A stretch of 64,000 bases of DNA from Amoebidium appalachense. Lineage: Eukaryota > Ichthyosporea. The translations under genes and the position numbers were made by a program. This document shows positions 30,216 to 60,111 of this stretch, one piece after another; positions within the stretch are counted from its first letter, which is position 1, and each line of letters starts with the position of its first letter. The stretch is from the NCBI GenBank assembly GCA_963693365.1, contig CAVNZM010000008.1:3224001-3288000 (forward strand). The letters run 5' to 3'. The notes beneath the pieces were generated by a model. That model ran no database searches, was not told the DNA's origin, and saw only the letters and a program-made list of their open reading frames with translations.

Positions 30216-30565
30216 ATGGCTCGCACTTCTACCACTCGCTTCTCCGGCCGTGGGCTCAGGATTTCTGCGGCCGGTCTTCTCCTTCTCCTCGCGTGCATCC
30301 TTGCCCTTTTGACACCCACGGAGGCATTCGTGCGACTCCCCGGCCTCCTGAACCCTCGTCGTGCACGTGAAGATTTCGTGCCTTCACTGCGCGACAACGC
30401 CATTGTCCATCCTGTTGCACGCTGGGGTCTCGGTCGGGGGTTGTGGGATGATTTCGTCCGGGATTTTGACGAGTTGATTGACGATCACTTCTCTCGGTTC
30501 GGCTTGCCCATGGGGTTGGTGAAAACTGGTGATAACCAGTACACTATGCAGGTAGATCCCCCCCC

Positions 30566-30607
<42 letters not shown>

Positions 30608-30638
30608 TCCCGCTCTGCCCCCCTCCCTCCCCCCCCCC

Positions 30639-30669
<31 letters not shown>

Positions 30670-31705
30670 ATCCCCTATCCCTTCCTCCCTCCCGTCGGTG
30701 ATGTTGATCCTCCCTCCCTCTGGTCTCTTTATTTTAAATTTCTCCCCTGGTCCATCCTTCGATCCGGCCCTTCTCCATCTCACCGCCCTTTGACTCCTTT
30801 GGTGTGGCAACATTGTAAAATATTCTGGAGCTCTTCACTTTTCCATTCCTGCTCAAGCATGAGCAATAATTTCCCTGCCATTTCCCCGGCCCACGGCCCA
30901 CGCTCTCGCACTCCTATTCCCCCATGAGCCTCCCGTCTATCCTAGTACTCACACATCCACCAAACAGCTTGAATTTACCGTGCCATCATCAGGTTTTGAT
31001 TAACATAACTTTTTCACTTTTCGTGCACGTGAACTCCCGATCCCCCCCTCCCCCTCCCTCCTCCCCCCCCCCTCCCCCTCCCCCCCCCCCCCCCCCCCCC
31101 CGTCCATCCCCCCTTCCCCCCCCCCCAAAAAAAAAAAAAAAAAATGTGACAGCAATTGAATTGGGATATATAAGGAGGAAGTAACTATTATTAGCAAACC
31201 AGTTCACACACACGTCACATCTAACACAATTTTTGTGCTTCCTTTTCAGGTGGACGTTCCCGGCCTTCGTGCAGAGGACCTCAACATTCACGTAGAGGGG
31301 CGGCAGCTGCACGTGACAGGCACCAACAAATGTGACGACCAGGACCCCACGTGTGTGCGCAGAACCATCGAGAAGACCGTCACCATTCCGGAAGGCGCCG
31401 GTGAAATCGACCTGTCAAATGTCCGGGCCGTCCTTGATCACGGTGTGCTCAAGGTTACCGTTTCTCTGACTGGTGCCCCGACCCCTAAACGTGTTCCTAT
31501 TGTTGACGCTTCAAAGGAAACAACCGTGGACAGACTTTCTGTCAGTGAAGAGAAGATGGGGGAGGGTGAACAGGGTCACTCGAGCTCGAGCCCAATCTCA
31601 GGTGTGGTCGAGGAAAACGTGGGGGGTGTTGCTGTAGAGAAGGGGGAGAAGGTATCGATGGGTAGTGGTGACGATGGGGTGACTGTGGAGGTGAAGGAAC
31701 TGTAG
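30216..31705 (+). CDS. Hsp20/alpha-crystallin family protein with signal peptide
   Basis: Two exons, 30216-30551 and 31250-31705 (TAG), join in phase 0 for 263 residues. The N-terminus has basic residues and then a strong hydrophobic signal (AAGLLLLLACILALLTPTEA), predicting entry to the secretory pathway, which is unusual for small heat-shock proteins. A ~75-residue N-terminal region follows (DDFVRDFDELIDDHFSRFGL). The alpha-crystallin domain runs from YTMQVDVPGLRAEDLNIHV through LHVTGTNKCDDQDPTCVRR and VTIPEGAGEIDLSNVRAV to HGVLKVTVSLTG. An insert with two Cys, conserved in the neighbouring copy, may form a disulfide in an oxidising compartment. The C-terminal ~80 residues are Ser/Gly/Glu-rich and disordered. 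No HDEL-type retention signal is present; it ends VKEL, which is not a clear one. Likely an ATP-independent chaperone. Confidence 0.94.
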
Positions 31706-32218
31706 GAACTTTTGGGGGTTAGGGGGGGGGGGGGGGGGGGGGGGGGGAAAGAAAAAAGAAAAGTTACGGGGATCTAGTGCGGTACACACATACTATGGAT
31801 ATAATTAACCAGCAGAGTAGACAGAGATGATTGTATGTTGTTTGCTTCATTGCAGGCAGGAAATGATGGGCGCTGTGCTGTTGGGTGTTTCTGTCCCCTT
31901 TGATGCATGTTATTCCGTGCCTATTGTTATTGGGTAAAATTAGTTGTGCACCTCCAAACGAATGATTTTAGCATGGGGAACACATTAGGGTACCACGGCC
32001 GATGAATCAGATGTATGACTGAGTTATAAATGGGCGATATCCGTCTTACTACACTAAGCCTGACTTCGGGATATGAAGGCTCAATACTTATAACTTAAAT
32101 GAAACAAATGAAAAAAAGTTCTGAACTAAAACCTTTTTGCTGTGCAGAGATACCATTGTGACTTGTCGTTGGACAGTGTACGCCGGGGCTCTGTGTCCTC
32201 CCCCTCTTCCAACCTCCC

Positions 32219-32250
<32 letters not shown>

Positions 32251-32666
32251 AAATGTTGCGGATTCAAAGAGAATGCCTCACAGGTCGATTTCTGCCAACA
32301 CACCTTGGCGCAGGCGCGACAGGCACGCACGCAAGCACGCACACATGCACACATGCAAGCGCGCACACACCCACACACACATCCACTCATGCACGTACGC
32401 ACACACACACATGCGCCCGTACGCACGCACACACGCAGGCCAAAAAAAATCTTTTTGAAAAAAAAGAACTCCCTGACCGGGTGACCCTACCCTCCCCACC
32501 CCCTCCCCTACTCCTTTCCCCTTCCATTCCCCCCCCCCCCCCCCCCTTCCCACCACACACTCACACACATTGTTGCGCCCGGAAAGCCCGCCCGCTCCTC
32601 TTTCCTCCTCCCTTCCCCTTCTCTCCTCCCAGCCACACACACATACACGTTGTTGCGCCCTGCGAG

Positions 32667-32703
<37 letters not shown>

Positions 32704-32921
32704 TTCCCCCCCCCCCGGTGCCCCGGGGCACCCCAATGTTCTTTAATTATCTCTTTCTACAGTGTCTGTAAACCACCGAGCTGCTTCCCCCCCTCCACCT
32801 AACCCTCCACCACTCCCCCTCCTCCTCTACTACTAATACTTTCACCATAATCACCACCCATGGCCAAAAAACTTGATGAAAACAAACAAGAAACCTTATG
32901 ATACTACTATCACTGTATGAG
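31706..32921. other. Intergenic with poly-C blocks
   Basis: No exon seen. It contains a poly-G run after the Hsp20 stop (about 31721-31747), C/A composites at 32220-32249 and a long poly-C (about 32669-32716). Confidence 0.65.
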
Positions 32922-33314
32922 ACACCCGTGTCAATCACTGTGCTCAATGGCCTGTCCGCCCGTCCATGTGCCTTCACCCCGTTGGACTGTCTCCCAGCCT
33001 TCCTGTTAGCTGTAGCTGCACCAACTAGCACTTAGGCTCAATAACCGTCTGTGACCTGCCACCAGGCACACAGCATGCTAATGCTTAGGATATACAGGGA
33101 AAGAGGGAGATGTACCTATTAAGTGGGTGAGAGGGGAGGGTCCCGAGAGAAAAAAGGCGGAGGAGGGGGAGAGGATGGGGGTGGAGGGAGGGATCATGGA
33201 AAGAACTGGTATTGACGGGTGACTACAGCATGAAGTCACATAACGAATTAGCACACGCACATGCACACACACACACACACACACGCACACGCATACACAT
33301 GCACACGCACACAC

Positions 33315-33365
<51 letters not shown>

Positions 33366-33579
33366 GCCACACCCACCCACCCACCCAAACACAGACACAC
33401 GCACGCACACGCACACGTACATGAAAACGCACATGCACGCATGCACACGCCCACGCGCACGCACACACGCACACACCCGACACAACACACCCACACCCAC
33501 ACGCTACACGTACTCTCACGAACCGTAGGCAGCACAGGCACACACAAGCACACACACACACGCAAAATCTGCACACACA

Positions 33580-33650
<71 letters not shown>
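32922..33650 (+). repeat. 0.7-kb duplication, copy 2
   Basis: Direct near-identical copy of 25510-26235, located 7.4 kb downstream, on the far side of the Hsp20 pair. The internal CA blocks differ in length between the copies. Confidence 0.92.
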
Positions 33651-33658
<8 letters not shown>

Positions 33659-33769
33659 CACGCACACACACGCACACACACACAGAAACCTGCACACACA
33701 CACACATACACACACACCCAGGGGCGCAGCACACATACACGCTGCAGACACGGGCGAGCAGCCCCCCTT

Positions 33770-34133
33770 CCCCTCCCCCCCCCCCCCCCCCCCCCCCTCT
33801 CCCCCCTCCCCCCTCCCCTCCGGGCCCCTCTCTCCCTCCTCCTCCTCCCCCCCCCCCCTTTTCTCCCCCAAAGAAGAAAAAAGAAAGAAAGAACGAAAGC
33901 CAGAAAGAAAAGAAAGCAGGCGCAATTTGTGTGTGTGCGGGCGGGGGGAGAGGGGAGGGGGGGGGGGGGGGGGGGGGGAGGAAGGGGGGAAGGGGGAGGG
34001 GGAGGGGGACGGGGAGGGGGGGGAAGGGGGAGCGGGGGGGGGGGGGGGGGTTGGAGTGGGGGGGGAGTGGGGGGGAGGGGGGGGAGGGGGGGGAAGGGGG
34101 CGGGGACTGGAGGGGAGGGGGGGGGGGGGGGAA
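33770..34133. repeat. C-rich block followed by G-rich block
   Basis: About 100 bp of C-rich sequence, a 75-bp A-rich spacer (AAGAAGAAAAAAGAAAGAAA) and about 190 bp of G-rich sequence. The two blocks could pair as a large C/G hairpin. Confidence 0.8.
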
Positions 34134-34632
34134 AGCCGGGGGGATCCAACCGAGACTAAATTCTTGTCCTTTTTTTTGTTTTAAACTAGTCTTTTGAGCC
34201 AATAATCAAAGCGCCTGATATATGCACGATGTTTACAAACTTTACTGTGACTCACACATGACCACTCTGGCATTCTAGTGGCCATGGTGCAACGGGTGAC
34301 GTCATGAACATGCTCACGGAGACTAACGTCTGATTGGTTGCAATGTCGGTGAGTTCCTAGAAATAGACACGGCAACGGATTGAAGGATGAGCTTTATTCT
34401 AAAACAACTAGAGCCACAATTCAGTGTAGCCTCACTATTTAAATCATTTAGCCAATTATTTCATGAAAATGCACTAAAATGTTAATTATAGAGCATTTAT
34501 ACAATAATACTCTTTTAGAAATGTATATTGCTACGGCGAATGTTTACGGATAGTCGCCGGGCCGAGAACACTAAGAAGGGGAACTTGAGAGTCATCAAAA
34601 GTAGCAATATGGTTGGATACACGTCACGTCTT

Positions 34633-34639
34633 TATATAA
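34633..34639 (+). promoter_or_regulatory. TATA box candidate, sphingomyelinase gene
   Basis: TATATAA follows ACGTCACGTC (CRE-like); an ATTGG lies at 34331 and CATTGGTGG at 34664. The ATG is 375 bp downstream, and a 5'-UTR intron ending CTCTCCCCAG (34909) is possible. Confidence 0.4.
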
Positions 34640-35012
34640 CCGGTGCGGCTTAGAGATAGTGCCCATTGGTGGATCTACCGGAACAACCAACATGTTGCAT
34701 ACTTGAGCAGACACAATACTGGCCGAGGGTGGCGACGTTTTGCATGTAAGGTCACAACTTACAAGTAGGGTACGTTTTTGTCACGGTGTAGGTAGGCTAT
34801 TAGTGCCCTCGAAGCAGTACTTTACCAACAAGACATACATGTGCACTCACACTTTCGCATATACTGTACCCTGCCAACACATCTACCGCATATACTGTCT
34901 CTCCCCAGATTTACCTGCAAGCTGCATTCCTTGATCAGGATCTCAAGATCAATTCTCAACAACTCCTGCAGCAATTGCTGTTCTAACGTCTCTCACGTTA
35001 TTTATCCAGAAA

Positions 35013-36594
35013 ATGTTTTTAAAGCTATTGCACATAACTGCGCTGGCTTTCGGCGCCAGTGCAATGAGCCTGCCTGCCTCCAACGGTAACAGCTCATGCA
35101 TAACCGTAGTAAGCTACAACATAGATGGGAGGCCGTGCTACATAGGCCACGACGGACAGTATGAACGCATAGACAGAATTGCTGAAGTCATCGACAGCCA
35201 GGTACAGTTTCCTTCCCACATTCTTACATAATATAAGGAAATCACTCTAGGTGAAACCTTGGTCGCTTTAGATCAAAATATAGCGCACAAATGCGCCTAC
35301 ATACATTATCAAGGATGTGCCCACGTACACGGATATTGATGTATACACACAACCTGCATGTCGGAGTAAATGTTCCGGGATGAATTTCCGGGTTGCATCG
35401 TGCACACTTGCGCCCAGTAGTAGCAGTGCGTGGCACTAATGTAGAATATACCTTGTTTTTTTGGCACTAGGAAAATTTCTGTGGTGAAAGTATGTGCCTG
35501 GCACTCGTACGCCGTACGGCCACACGCTACTGCAGCTGCACCCAAGAACGAATAGTGTAACTTCACACTTTCTGTTGGTTCTGGGTCGAGATTTTACTGT
35601 AGATGGGTGTCTGCTTCCCCACCGCTTACATGCACATCAATGCGTTTGTTTGTTATCACAAACACACTCACCCCAGCGACACACCTTTTACCGAACATCT
35701 GACTAAACCACATTTTTGCAGCTTGGTCACGTCGACTTTGTCGTCTTCCAAGAAGCGTTTGAGGACACAGCACGGAAAAATCTCGAGTCGCACATGTACA
35801 CAAAGGGGTTCAAATACGTGTCTCCCGTCCTGGATGCAAAGCCAAAATCATTCACCAAGGTTCTTAATGGCGGTGTGCTGATTGCTTCTCGATGGCCCGT
35901 CGAGTTCGTAAAGATGATTGGATACTCGCACTGCGCCCTACCGGATTGCTTTGCAAACAAGGGCGCTCTTTACGTAAAAACGCATGTTAGTGAGAGAGTG
36001 GTGCACTTATTCGGCACGCACATGCAATCGTGGGGTACTAAGGAGGCGGTGGAAGCACGGCAGCAGCAAGGGAAAGAGATGCGAAATTTCGCAGACAGCC
36101 TAAACATCCCCGCCACAGACCTAGTTCTGTATGTTGGTGACCTAAATGTTGATATCATTAACACACCAGACGAGGTCATCAGCGTGCTTAATGCTCTAAA
36201 TGCCACTCTTCCACAAGTTAATGGCTTGTTGAATGCGACCTCTCAACCATCAACAAACAAACTTGTCGGTAGCGACACAGCAGCCAAGAAGAATGGGTGC
36301 TCGGGGCAGTATGACTACGGAAGGGAAAATTGCGCGTGTTGCTATGATCAGTGGCTGGATTACGTTCTGGTGAGCAACCAGCACTACCAACCTTCAACGG
36401 TCAAGTTTGAAGCCGTGAAAGTCAAGGCACCAGAACCTTTCGAGGTGTGTATGCACTCGTATCTCCCTGCGTGCTCGTGCACGGAGAGGAGCAAGTTTCA
36501 GCAATGTGCAGCGGCCTCTTCAACATGCCTACAGACAAGGTTTATTGAGGACGTGTCGGACCACTACCCGGTTAGGGCACAGATTTGCTTTTAA
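35013..36594 (+). CDS. Secreted sphingomyelinase C-like phosphodiesterase (EEP superfamily)
   Basis: Two exons, 35013-35201 and 35722-36594, phase 0, 353 residues. A hydrophobic N-terminus (FLKLLHITALAFGASA) predicts secretion. The endonuclease/exonuclease/phosphatase fold is shown by VVSYNIDGRP (metal-side Asn), VVFQEAFEDTA (metal-binding Glu), GGVLIASRWPV, HLFGTHMQSW (catalytic-side His), LYVGDLNVDII (GDxNxD) and DVSDHYPVRAQ (the SDH end motif). The GTHMQSW and CxxCYDQWLDYVLVS segments and the overall order resemble bacterial-type secreted neutral sphingomyelinases, which cleave sphingomyelin to ceramide and phosphocholine with Mg2+. Four Cys near YDYGRENCACC and five more near the C-terminus suggest disulfides. 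The substrate is inferred from family resemblance; a related phosphodiesterase activity is possible. All catalytic motifs are intact. Confidence 0.9.
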
Positions 36595-37460
36595 TTATAA
36601 ATAGGTGCCGGGCTTATTAGGAAGTCAGCACGTTGGGGCGGCTTGCAAGTTATTCCCCCCCCCCTGTATTTGTGTTGTATTCGTGAGGCTTGTGGGGTAG
36701 TGGGAGTGTATGTGTGATGGGCTGAGCGGACGTCCGGGGGGGAAGGGGGAGTAGGGTTAGGGGGTGCTGAAGAGAGGCATTTGCGAGCGCAAAAGCGCAA
36801 GAGCTCTTCGTTTCAGTTGCGCAATTTGTTACAAGATTTAACTACCGTGAAGTGCCTAGCTCCAGGTTTACTGATGATATCTCTCTCTTGAAGACTAAAT
36901 AAGACAATATGTTGAATAGATTTTGAATTGTGTGAACTCTCAATACCAACAATGAGCAGACCGTCTGCCTCGATTCTGAGCGCAGATCTCACAACCTTCC
37001 GTGAGCGTGCTTTCATAAGCAACGTGTATTTGTCTGTGTGCGTATGTGTGTATGTGTGCGTGTGTATGCGCGTGCGCTTGTGTGTATGTGTGTATGTGCT
37101 CGTGCCATACGGCGTGCTCGTGTGCGGGTGCCCAGGCTTCTACACCAGACAAGCGCGGCAAGGATCCCCCCCCCCCCCCCCCCCCCCTCCCCCCCCCTCC
37201 CCCATGCACCCCACCCAGGGCCACCACTACTACAGTACTGAGGCGATGGAACTGGAGGGTTAAGAACGACTTTTTGCGAGCACAGGCAAGCAAAAAAAGA
37301 TCATAGATACAGGAATATGCCCACGTTGCTGGCCTGTTTTGCATTTCACACATTCTCATAAGGTGATGTTTTATTTGAGCAAGACGCTGTGCAGGTGCCC
37401 TGCGCCTGGATCCAACGGCCAGAAAAAATCTCGCGCCAAAACTATTTTTATCCAGCCTTC
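36595..37460. other. Intergenic, no gene seen
   Basis: Includes a GT-rich stretch (37030-37110) and a poly-C block (37167-37190). No supportable coding exon. Confidence 0.6.
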
Positions 37461-37462
37461 TG

Positions 37463-37597
37463 ATTGGCTGTCTAATGCTATTGGCTGCAACTTTGGGCGG
37501 ACAAATGTCGACGTCGACAACACAAAAAGAGAGAGCACGAACACAACAGGTACAGAAAGTTGGTGCAAACGGTTGAGCAATTTTCTTTTTATATAAA
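37463..37597 (+). promoter_or_regulatory. ASF1 promoter: two ATTGG boxes and TATATAAA
   Basis: ATTGG at 37463 and 37480 and TATATAAA at about 37590-37597, followed by a 5' UTR of roughly 400 nt. This is the same element set as before the second Hsp20 gene. Confidence 0.55.
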
Positions 37598-38031
37598 CGT
37601 AAGTGTGGAAAAGTTCTAGCGCAAGATAAATACGTTTGTTTGCACTTCTGAAGTTTTTCTTTGGCTAATCAACGTTTACGAACAAAGGAAACGTAGCGAA
37701 TCTATAGACTCAGACCAACCAGAGTCCTTTTTTCTGCGTTTGTCGTGTTTTCAAACCGTTGAAAAAAAGACACATGAGCCTGGATTTTTTTTCCCCTCCA
37801 CATTATAGAAGCAAAAGTTCTTGTCATTAGAACAAGCAAACGTCCCATTTATCTCTAGACCAGAGCTTACTCTTTCTGTTCCAGTCCTTCAAAGCTCCTA
37901 ACTCAAGTGGCCCTAACTTCTACTGAGTTGTTTTCCAACCCTCCCCGGCCAGTTCCGTTTTTTTCTTCCGCCTCCAAACTGCCTCCTCATCCTCTGTTAA
38001 ATCTCTGATATACATCTTGTTTACATTCAAC

Positions 38032-42578
<4,547 letters not shown>

Positions 42579-43218
42579 GAGATGCGCCTGTTACCGTTTT
42601 TTTCCTCTTTTTCTTTCTTTCTTTGTCTTTCTCTTTCTCTTTCTTTTGTTTTGCAACATGTGCTTGTAGCACATGAATCATATGCACTTACGGACACACA
42701 CATCACAAATACTTGACCATGCCAGCAAACACAAACCTATCCCCCGCACATATGCCACACGGTGGTGAATGCCACATGCTTTACTTTTCAAATCGGCAAA
42801 ACAAGAAAAAACACGAACAAAAGCTCACACACACAAACAAACAAACAAACAGACAAAGACCTTTTTGCGCACACAAGCATGGTTTGACACGGCGCGATTG
42901 GAAGTCTGAAAACTGAAGCAGGAATGCACGAGTTTTAGTTGATGTGTAGATAGATGACGTCACGATATCACTCTATTGCCCGACACGTGCACATATGATA
43001 CTTGGGGGCAGTGCCCGGCCCTATAAACAACTCTATTTAATTAATGACCAGGGTATGCAATTTCGGGCAGTGTCTTTTTTCGGATTTCTGTTTCCGTTTA
43101 CGTGTTTAGGGGACTCTCAGTAATATCCGAATAATACAGTTTGTGAACGAAACCGGTGAACAAATTGCACATGTTTGCGAGAGTCAGGTCTGTTGTGTTG
43201 TATGAGCCGCTTCTGTTT

Positions 43219-43252
<34 letters not shown>

Positions 43253-43916
43253 TTCTCCCGCGAAGTTGCTTCTTCGGCCTTTTGTGTTCTTCGTTTCATT
43301 TTTTTTTTTTCCCGTCGAAGTTTTCCTTCGTACCCCAATTTCTGTGATGCTTTTGTTCATGTGCTGCAAATACTCCCGTAAGGCACCACCACCATTTGTC
43401 GCTTATTGATTGAGGCTGCCTTATAGTGTGCTGTTGCTCCCCCTGGCATCCACCAGTATTGCAAAGACACCTTGTGTCCACACGCTTGCGCACACATCAA
43501 CGGCCGTGCACACGTGCGAGCGCGCATGAACATATGTGACTATGGCACACACACACACACACACTATTTGCTTCCACGTGTGCACTGACGCAATAAGACA
43601 CACATGTGCATAAAGCACATGCTGTCACCGCACACACGTGCACTGATAGCACATGCATACACCGGTGCACCACGAATGTGTGCATGTACTTTTGCATCAC
43701 TAAAACCATAAATCATTCACCTAAGCAAGGCCTTCCGAACACATAAATATGAGATATCTGGAGTAGCCACACATATGGCCGATCATAGTGACGTTGCAGT
43801 TTTATTATAGAACCCCACCGCTGTTTGTAAATTGTACGGCCCAACGGCTTTCGTGCACATTACACAACTGTAAGGGGTCTCTATTTGAGCTGTATGATGT
43901 TGTTGGGTACGGGTTC

Positions 43917-43951
<35 letters not shown>

Positions 43952-44125
43952 TAAAGCACAGCCCCCTCCACCCACCTACTGTAGACTCGGTCCGGCCGCA
44001 GGGTCTAAAAACTGAAGGTGCAGGTCGCGAAAAAGACTAAATCCGGGTTGGTCAAATCGACCATTACAGTATATTAATTACGAAGTTCATGCAAAGTAAG
44101 AGGTAAGGGCCCCCAGAAAAGAGCG

Positions 44126-44157
<32 letters not shown>

Positions 44158-44471
44158 AGGAGGGGGGTGGGTAGGAGGGGGGGGGGGGGGGGAAGGGGGG
44201 GGGGGGATTTGAGAATTTCCCAAAAAATTCATATTGTCACCGAGATACCGGCGAGATATATGTTTCTATTTATAGCTGTGATGTCACATGCCGCGTTTGC
44301 GCAATCAAGCGCCCGAAACGAAAAAGCCGCTTTGCATTTTCACCTTTTCAGTGCATGCAGACAGGAAGGTGGGATGGGAAACGCTAACCTTCAAACAAGG
44401 CTATTTGACGTTTCTATTTTGGGGGGCTTTTTTCCACTGTTGGTGCCTTTTTTGCGCCTTAAGACACCAGC
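42579..44471. other. Intergenic between ASF1 and SREK1-like gene
   Basis: No gene is seen. It contains a CTATAAAC TATA-like motif at about 43020, poly-C (43219-43252), poly-T (43921-43950) and poly-G (44128-44155). TTTATAG near 44270 and GTGATGTCAC (CRE-like) at 44277 may belong to the SREK1-like promoter. Confidence 0.5.
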
Positions 44472-57040
<12,569 letters not shown>

Positions 57041-58690
57041 TTGCATGAAACAATTACTTCAAGGGATACAGGTAAGACACACACACGTGTATGCACGCCA
57101 AACACATTCATCGTGCGTGCGCATACACACACACGAACTCATGCATGCGCGTGCCTACTTACCCAGACACTCACATGCGCGCATTTACACACACACACAC
57201 ACATATATACACACCGATCGGCCCGTAGTCATGTGCAGCCCTTCACACGCAAACATGAACGTGTGCACACACACACGTAACAGACATAAACACACACGCG
57301 CGCGCGCGCGCACCTAACACCCACCCACCCATACACACACACACACACACACACATACATACATACATACATACATACATACATACATACATACATAGAC
57401 ACACACACAACGCCACCATCCTTAACACCCGCCCCTTTCCTTGCCCCCCTCCCACATAACTAGCCCCCCTATTGCACTGTCCTCCTCCCCATTACCCACA
57501 CACACACACATGCGCACAACCACACACGATTACATACACAATGCTTTCACCACAACTATCGTTTTCCGCACAGCCATACGGACCTGAAGTCCCGGGGAAG
57601 GGGGGCGGGGAGGGAGGGGGGAGGGGAGGGGGTGGGTGTGTGGGTTTTTTTTTTTTTTTTTTTTTTGGTGGGGGGGGGGGGGGGGGGGGGGGGGGGAGAC
57701 AGAGTTCTCCGAGGATGTTATATACCATGATTTCCATTTATGTCTACCACTGACAGCATGTTGCAAACCATTATCAGGTGGATGGGTGTGTGGCTGTAGA
57801 ATCAACCGCAATCAACTGCGTCGAAAATCAACTGACCTTTGCAAGGGGCACCCCATCCACACCACCGCCTTGTTTGGTCGTGTGCGTGGAGTTCCCAGGT
57901 GACAAGGCAACTGAAGCAACAAGAAAGGTGTTGGTGACGCGTCGGCGGGGAGAAGGGGGAGGGGGGGGGGGGGGGGGGGTGGGGGGGGAGGGGAGATGGG
58001 GGAGGGGGCGGGGCATTTGGGGGGGGGGGGAGGGAGGGGGTTATGTGGTTTTTGTGGTTTTTTTGTGTGTGTGCTTGTGTGGTGGGCGGGTGGTTTTGGG
58101 GGTGGGGGATGGGGGGGGGGGGGGGGGGGGGGAGGGGGCAAGACAAAGTGAATGCTAACTTAACACATATTGTCATAGACACGTACATGCAATGCATACA
58201 AATAGATACTTCCACACATTATATGGCTTATTCCAAGTTAACGTATTCGCTGATGTTTCAAATAAGGGCCAGAATCTGATTGTGCTACCCTAAGGGACCT
58301 TGTTTCTGTTAATTCTTTAACTTCGACAGTCTTGTGTATGTTCACTGGCATCATATTGGGAAAATTCTGCTGTTAACTCTTTCTCTAGCCCTTTTTACAA
58401 TAAAGTTGATCGAACGGTGTTGAAAAATCTTTCTGGAGCTGTGGAACGACCGACCCCCCCACATCCGGGGGCATAGCTTTCCGTTCGAAGACGTTAAAGC
58501 TCCGCCCCTAGTAAGCGTGTTACTTCCCTGCGGCATGGGTCAAATCTCATATTTTCCCCTCTGATTGCGAATTCTGCGGCCTTCGGGACTTAATTCTTTT
58601 CAGCTGGTGTAGTATGTTAGCCAGAGAAGTATCGACTTAGGTAGCGACGGGGGAGCTTCCTAGAAGCCCCGTCTCCTGAGTTCCTATCTA
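57041..58690. other. Intergenic after SREK1-like gene
   Basis: No gene is seen. It contains an (ACAT)n tetranucleotide tract (57352-57397), T-run/G-run composites (57645-57697), G-rich blocks (57957-58040, 58108-58137) and a short hairpin GACGGGG...CCCCGTC at about 58648-58671. Confidence 0.6.
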
Positions 58691-59003
58691 TAGTTTTCTT
58701 GCTTCTGCTTACTGCTGCAACTTTAACCCCCGGCCTTTCCCACTGCCCTTGCCTGCATAAGCAACCCTGCTCGTCTCTGATCAAGACCGGGTGACCTACC
58801 CATGTTCACGTGAAACAGTATCTGAGTTGGGTTTCGTTAACGAGGTGAATAGGTCGAAACTCGGGTACTGTGGATGACGTGGGGCCCCCCTGAGGATGGG
58901 CTCTGCTTATTATGCATACTCTTTATGTATGGCTTGCATTCTGCATCGTGTTATCCGTTTGTTCTTGTGTACTTCGTACTTTTTGACGCATTCAAACCCC
59001 CCC
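58691..59003 (+). mobile_element. SINE-like repeat, long copy 7
   Basis: Nearly identical to 18066-18376 over its full 310 bp. It ends CATTCAAACCCCCCC followed by a CA tract. This is the only copy seen outside a gene. Confidence 0.9.
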
Positions 59004-59063
59004 AAACACACACACACACACACACAACACACACACAAACACAAACACACACACACACACACA

Positions 59064-59170
59064 CACAAACACACATGTGCACACACGCAAGTATTTAATC
59101 CACACATGAGCACGATACGTACGTACCTGGCCCACCTGCCCATTAGCTGAGGCACCATCCAGCCATATGA
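59064..59170 (+). repeat. Direct repeat B, copy 1
   Basis: Runs from CACACATGTGCACACACGCA to CCATCCAGCCATATGA; recurs at 59653-59755 with about three differences. Confidence 0.92.
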
Positions 59171-59172
59171 CA

Positions 59173-59351
59173 TAAATTTGACACCCTGATGCATAGTATT
59201 AGCTAATACAGGCTGATGGTACATGTCTCCTCAGTGTCGGCCTGGCCCGGCCGCATGCTGTGCGCGGCATGCGCAAGGCTTAGCTGCGATTACCCCCCCC
59301 CCCCCACATCCCCCTTCCCCCCCCCCTTACCGGCGCCAACCGCCAACCGCC

Positions 59352-59383
<32 letters not shown>

Positions 59384-59593
59384 ACCCACCCCAACCCAGG
59401 GCCAATTTTCGCGACCATTCGATCCACTCAACAAACACTAGCACTCAAGCACGAATACAGACATTGTGTGAAACAAGACACACCTGCAGACACACACACA
59501 CGCACACACGCAAACGCACGCACGGAACCGAACAAGCAGGTGTACACCCCGCGGCGCGCACACATTCATGCGCACGCTGGCAGTCACACACAG

Positions 59594-59600
<7 letters not shown>
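59173..59600 (+). repeat. Direct repeat C, copy 1
   Basis: Starts AAATTTGACACCCTGATGCA and includes GGCCAATTTTCGCGACCATT and ACACTAGCACTCAAGCACGA. Recurs at 62684-63075, where one inner segment is missing and another is gained. Confidence 0.9.
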
Positions 59601-59650
<50 letters not shown>

Positions 59651-59652
59651 CA

Positions 59653-59755
59653 CACACATGTGCACACACGCAAGTATTTAACCCACACATGAGCACGATA
59701 CGTACGTACCTGGCCCGCCTGCCCATTAGCTGAGGCACCATCCAGCCATATGATA
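59653..59755 (+). repeat. Direct repeat B, copy 2
   Basis: Second copy of the unit at 59064-59170, leading directly into repeat D. Confidence 0.92.
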
Positions 59756-59905
59756 CAAGTAGGTCTGTGCGCCGGCTGTCGCCGGCGCCAAAATATACCG
59801 AGACAGTTATTGATGTTGGGTTGTGTGGTTGTTACTTCCCTCCCCCCTCCCCCCCCCCCCCCCCCCCCCCCCCTCCCTCGCCCCCCCGCCTCACGCTTCC
59901 CCCCC
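59753..59905 (+). repeat. Dispersed repeat family D, copy 2
   Basis: Inverted relative of 12361-12545, including the GCGCCGGC-TGTC-GCCGGCGC hairpin and GTTATTGATGTTGGGTTGTG. Confidence 0.88.
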
Positions 59906-59943
59906 CCCCCCCCCCCCTTACCACCCCGCCTCACGCTTCCTCG

Positions 59944-59977
<34 letters not shown>

Positions 59978-60111
59978 CCTGCAGTTGCCGGATCTGCCAA
60001 ATGTTATGACCCTTTTCCCTTTCATTTACCCCCCCCCCCCCTTTCTTGCCCCCCTCCCACGGCGGACCCTGGGCAGTGGCGGCGGTAGCACACTATGTAT
60101 TCCCCCCCCCC

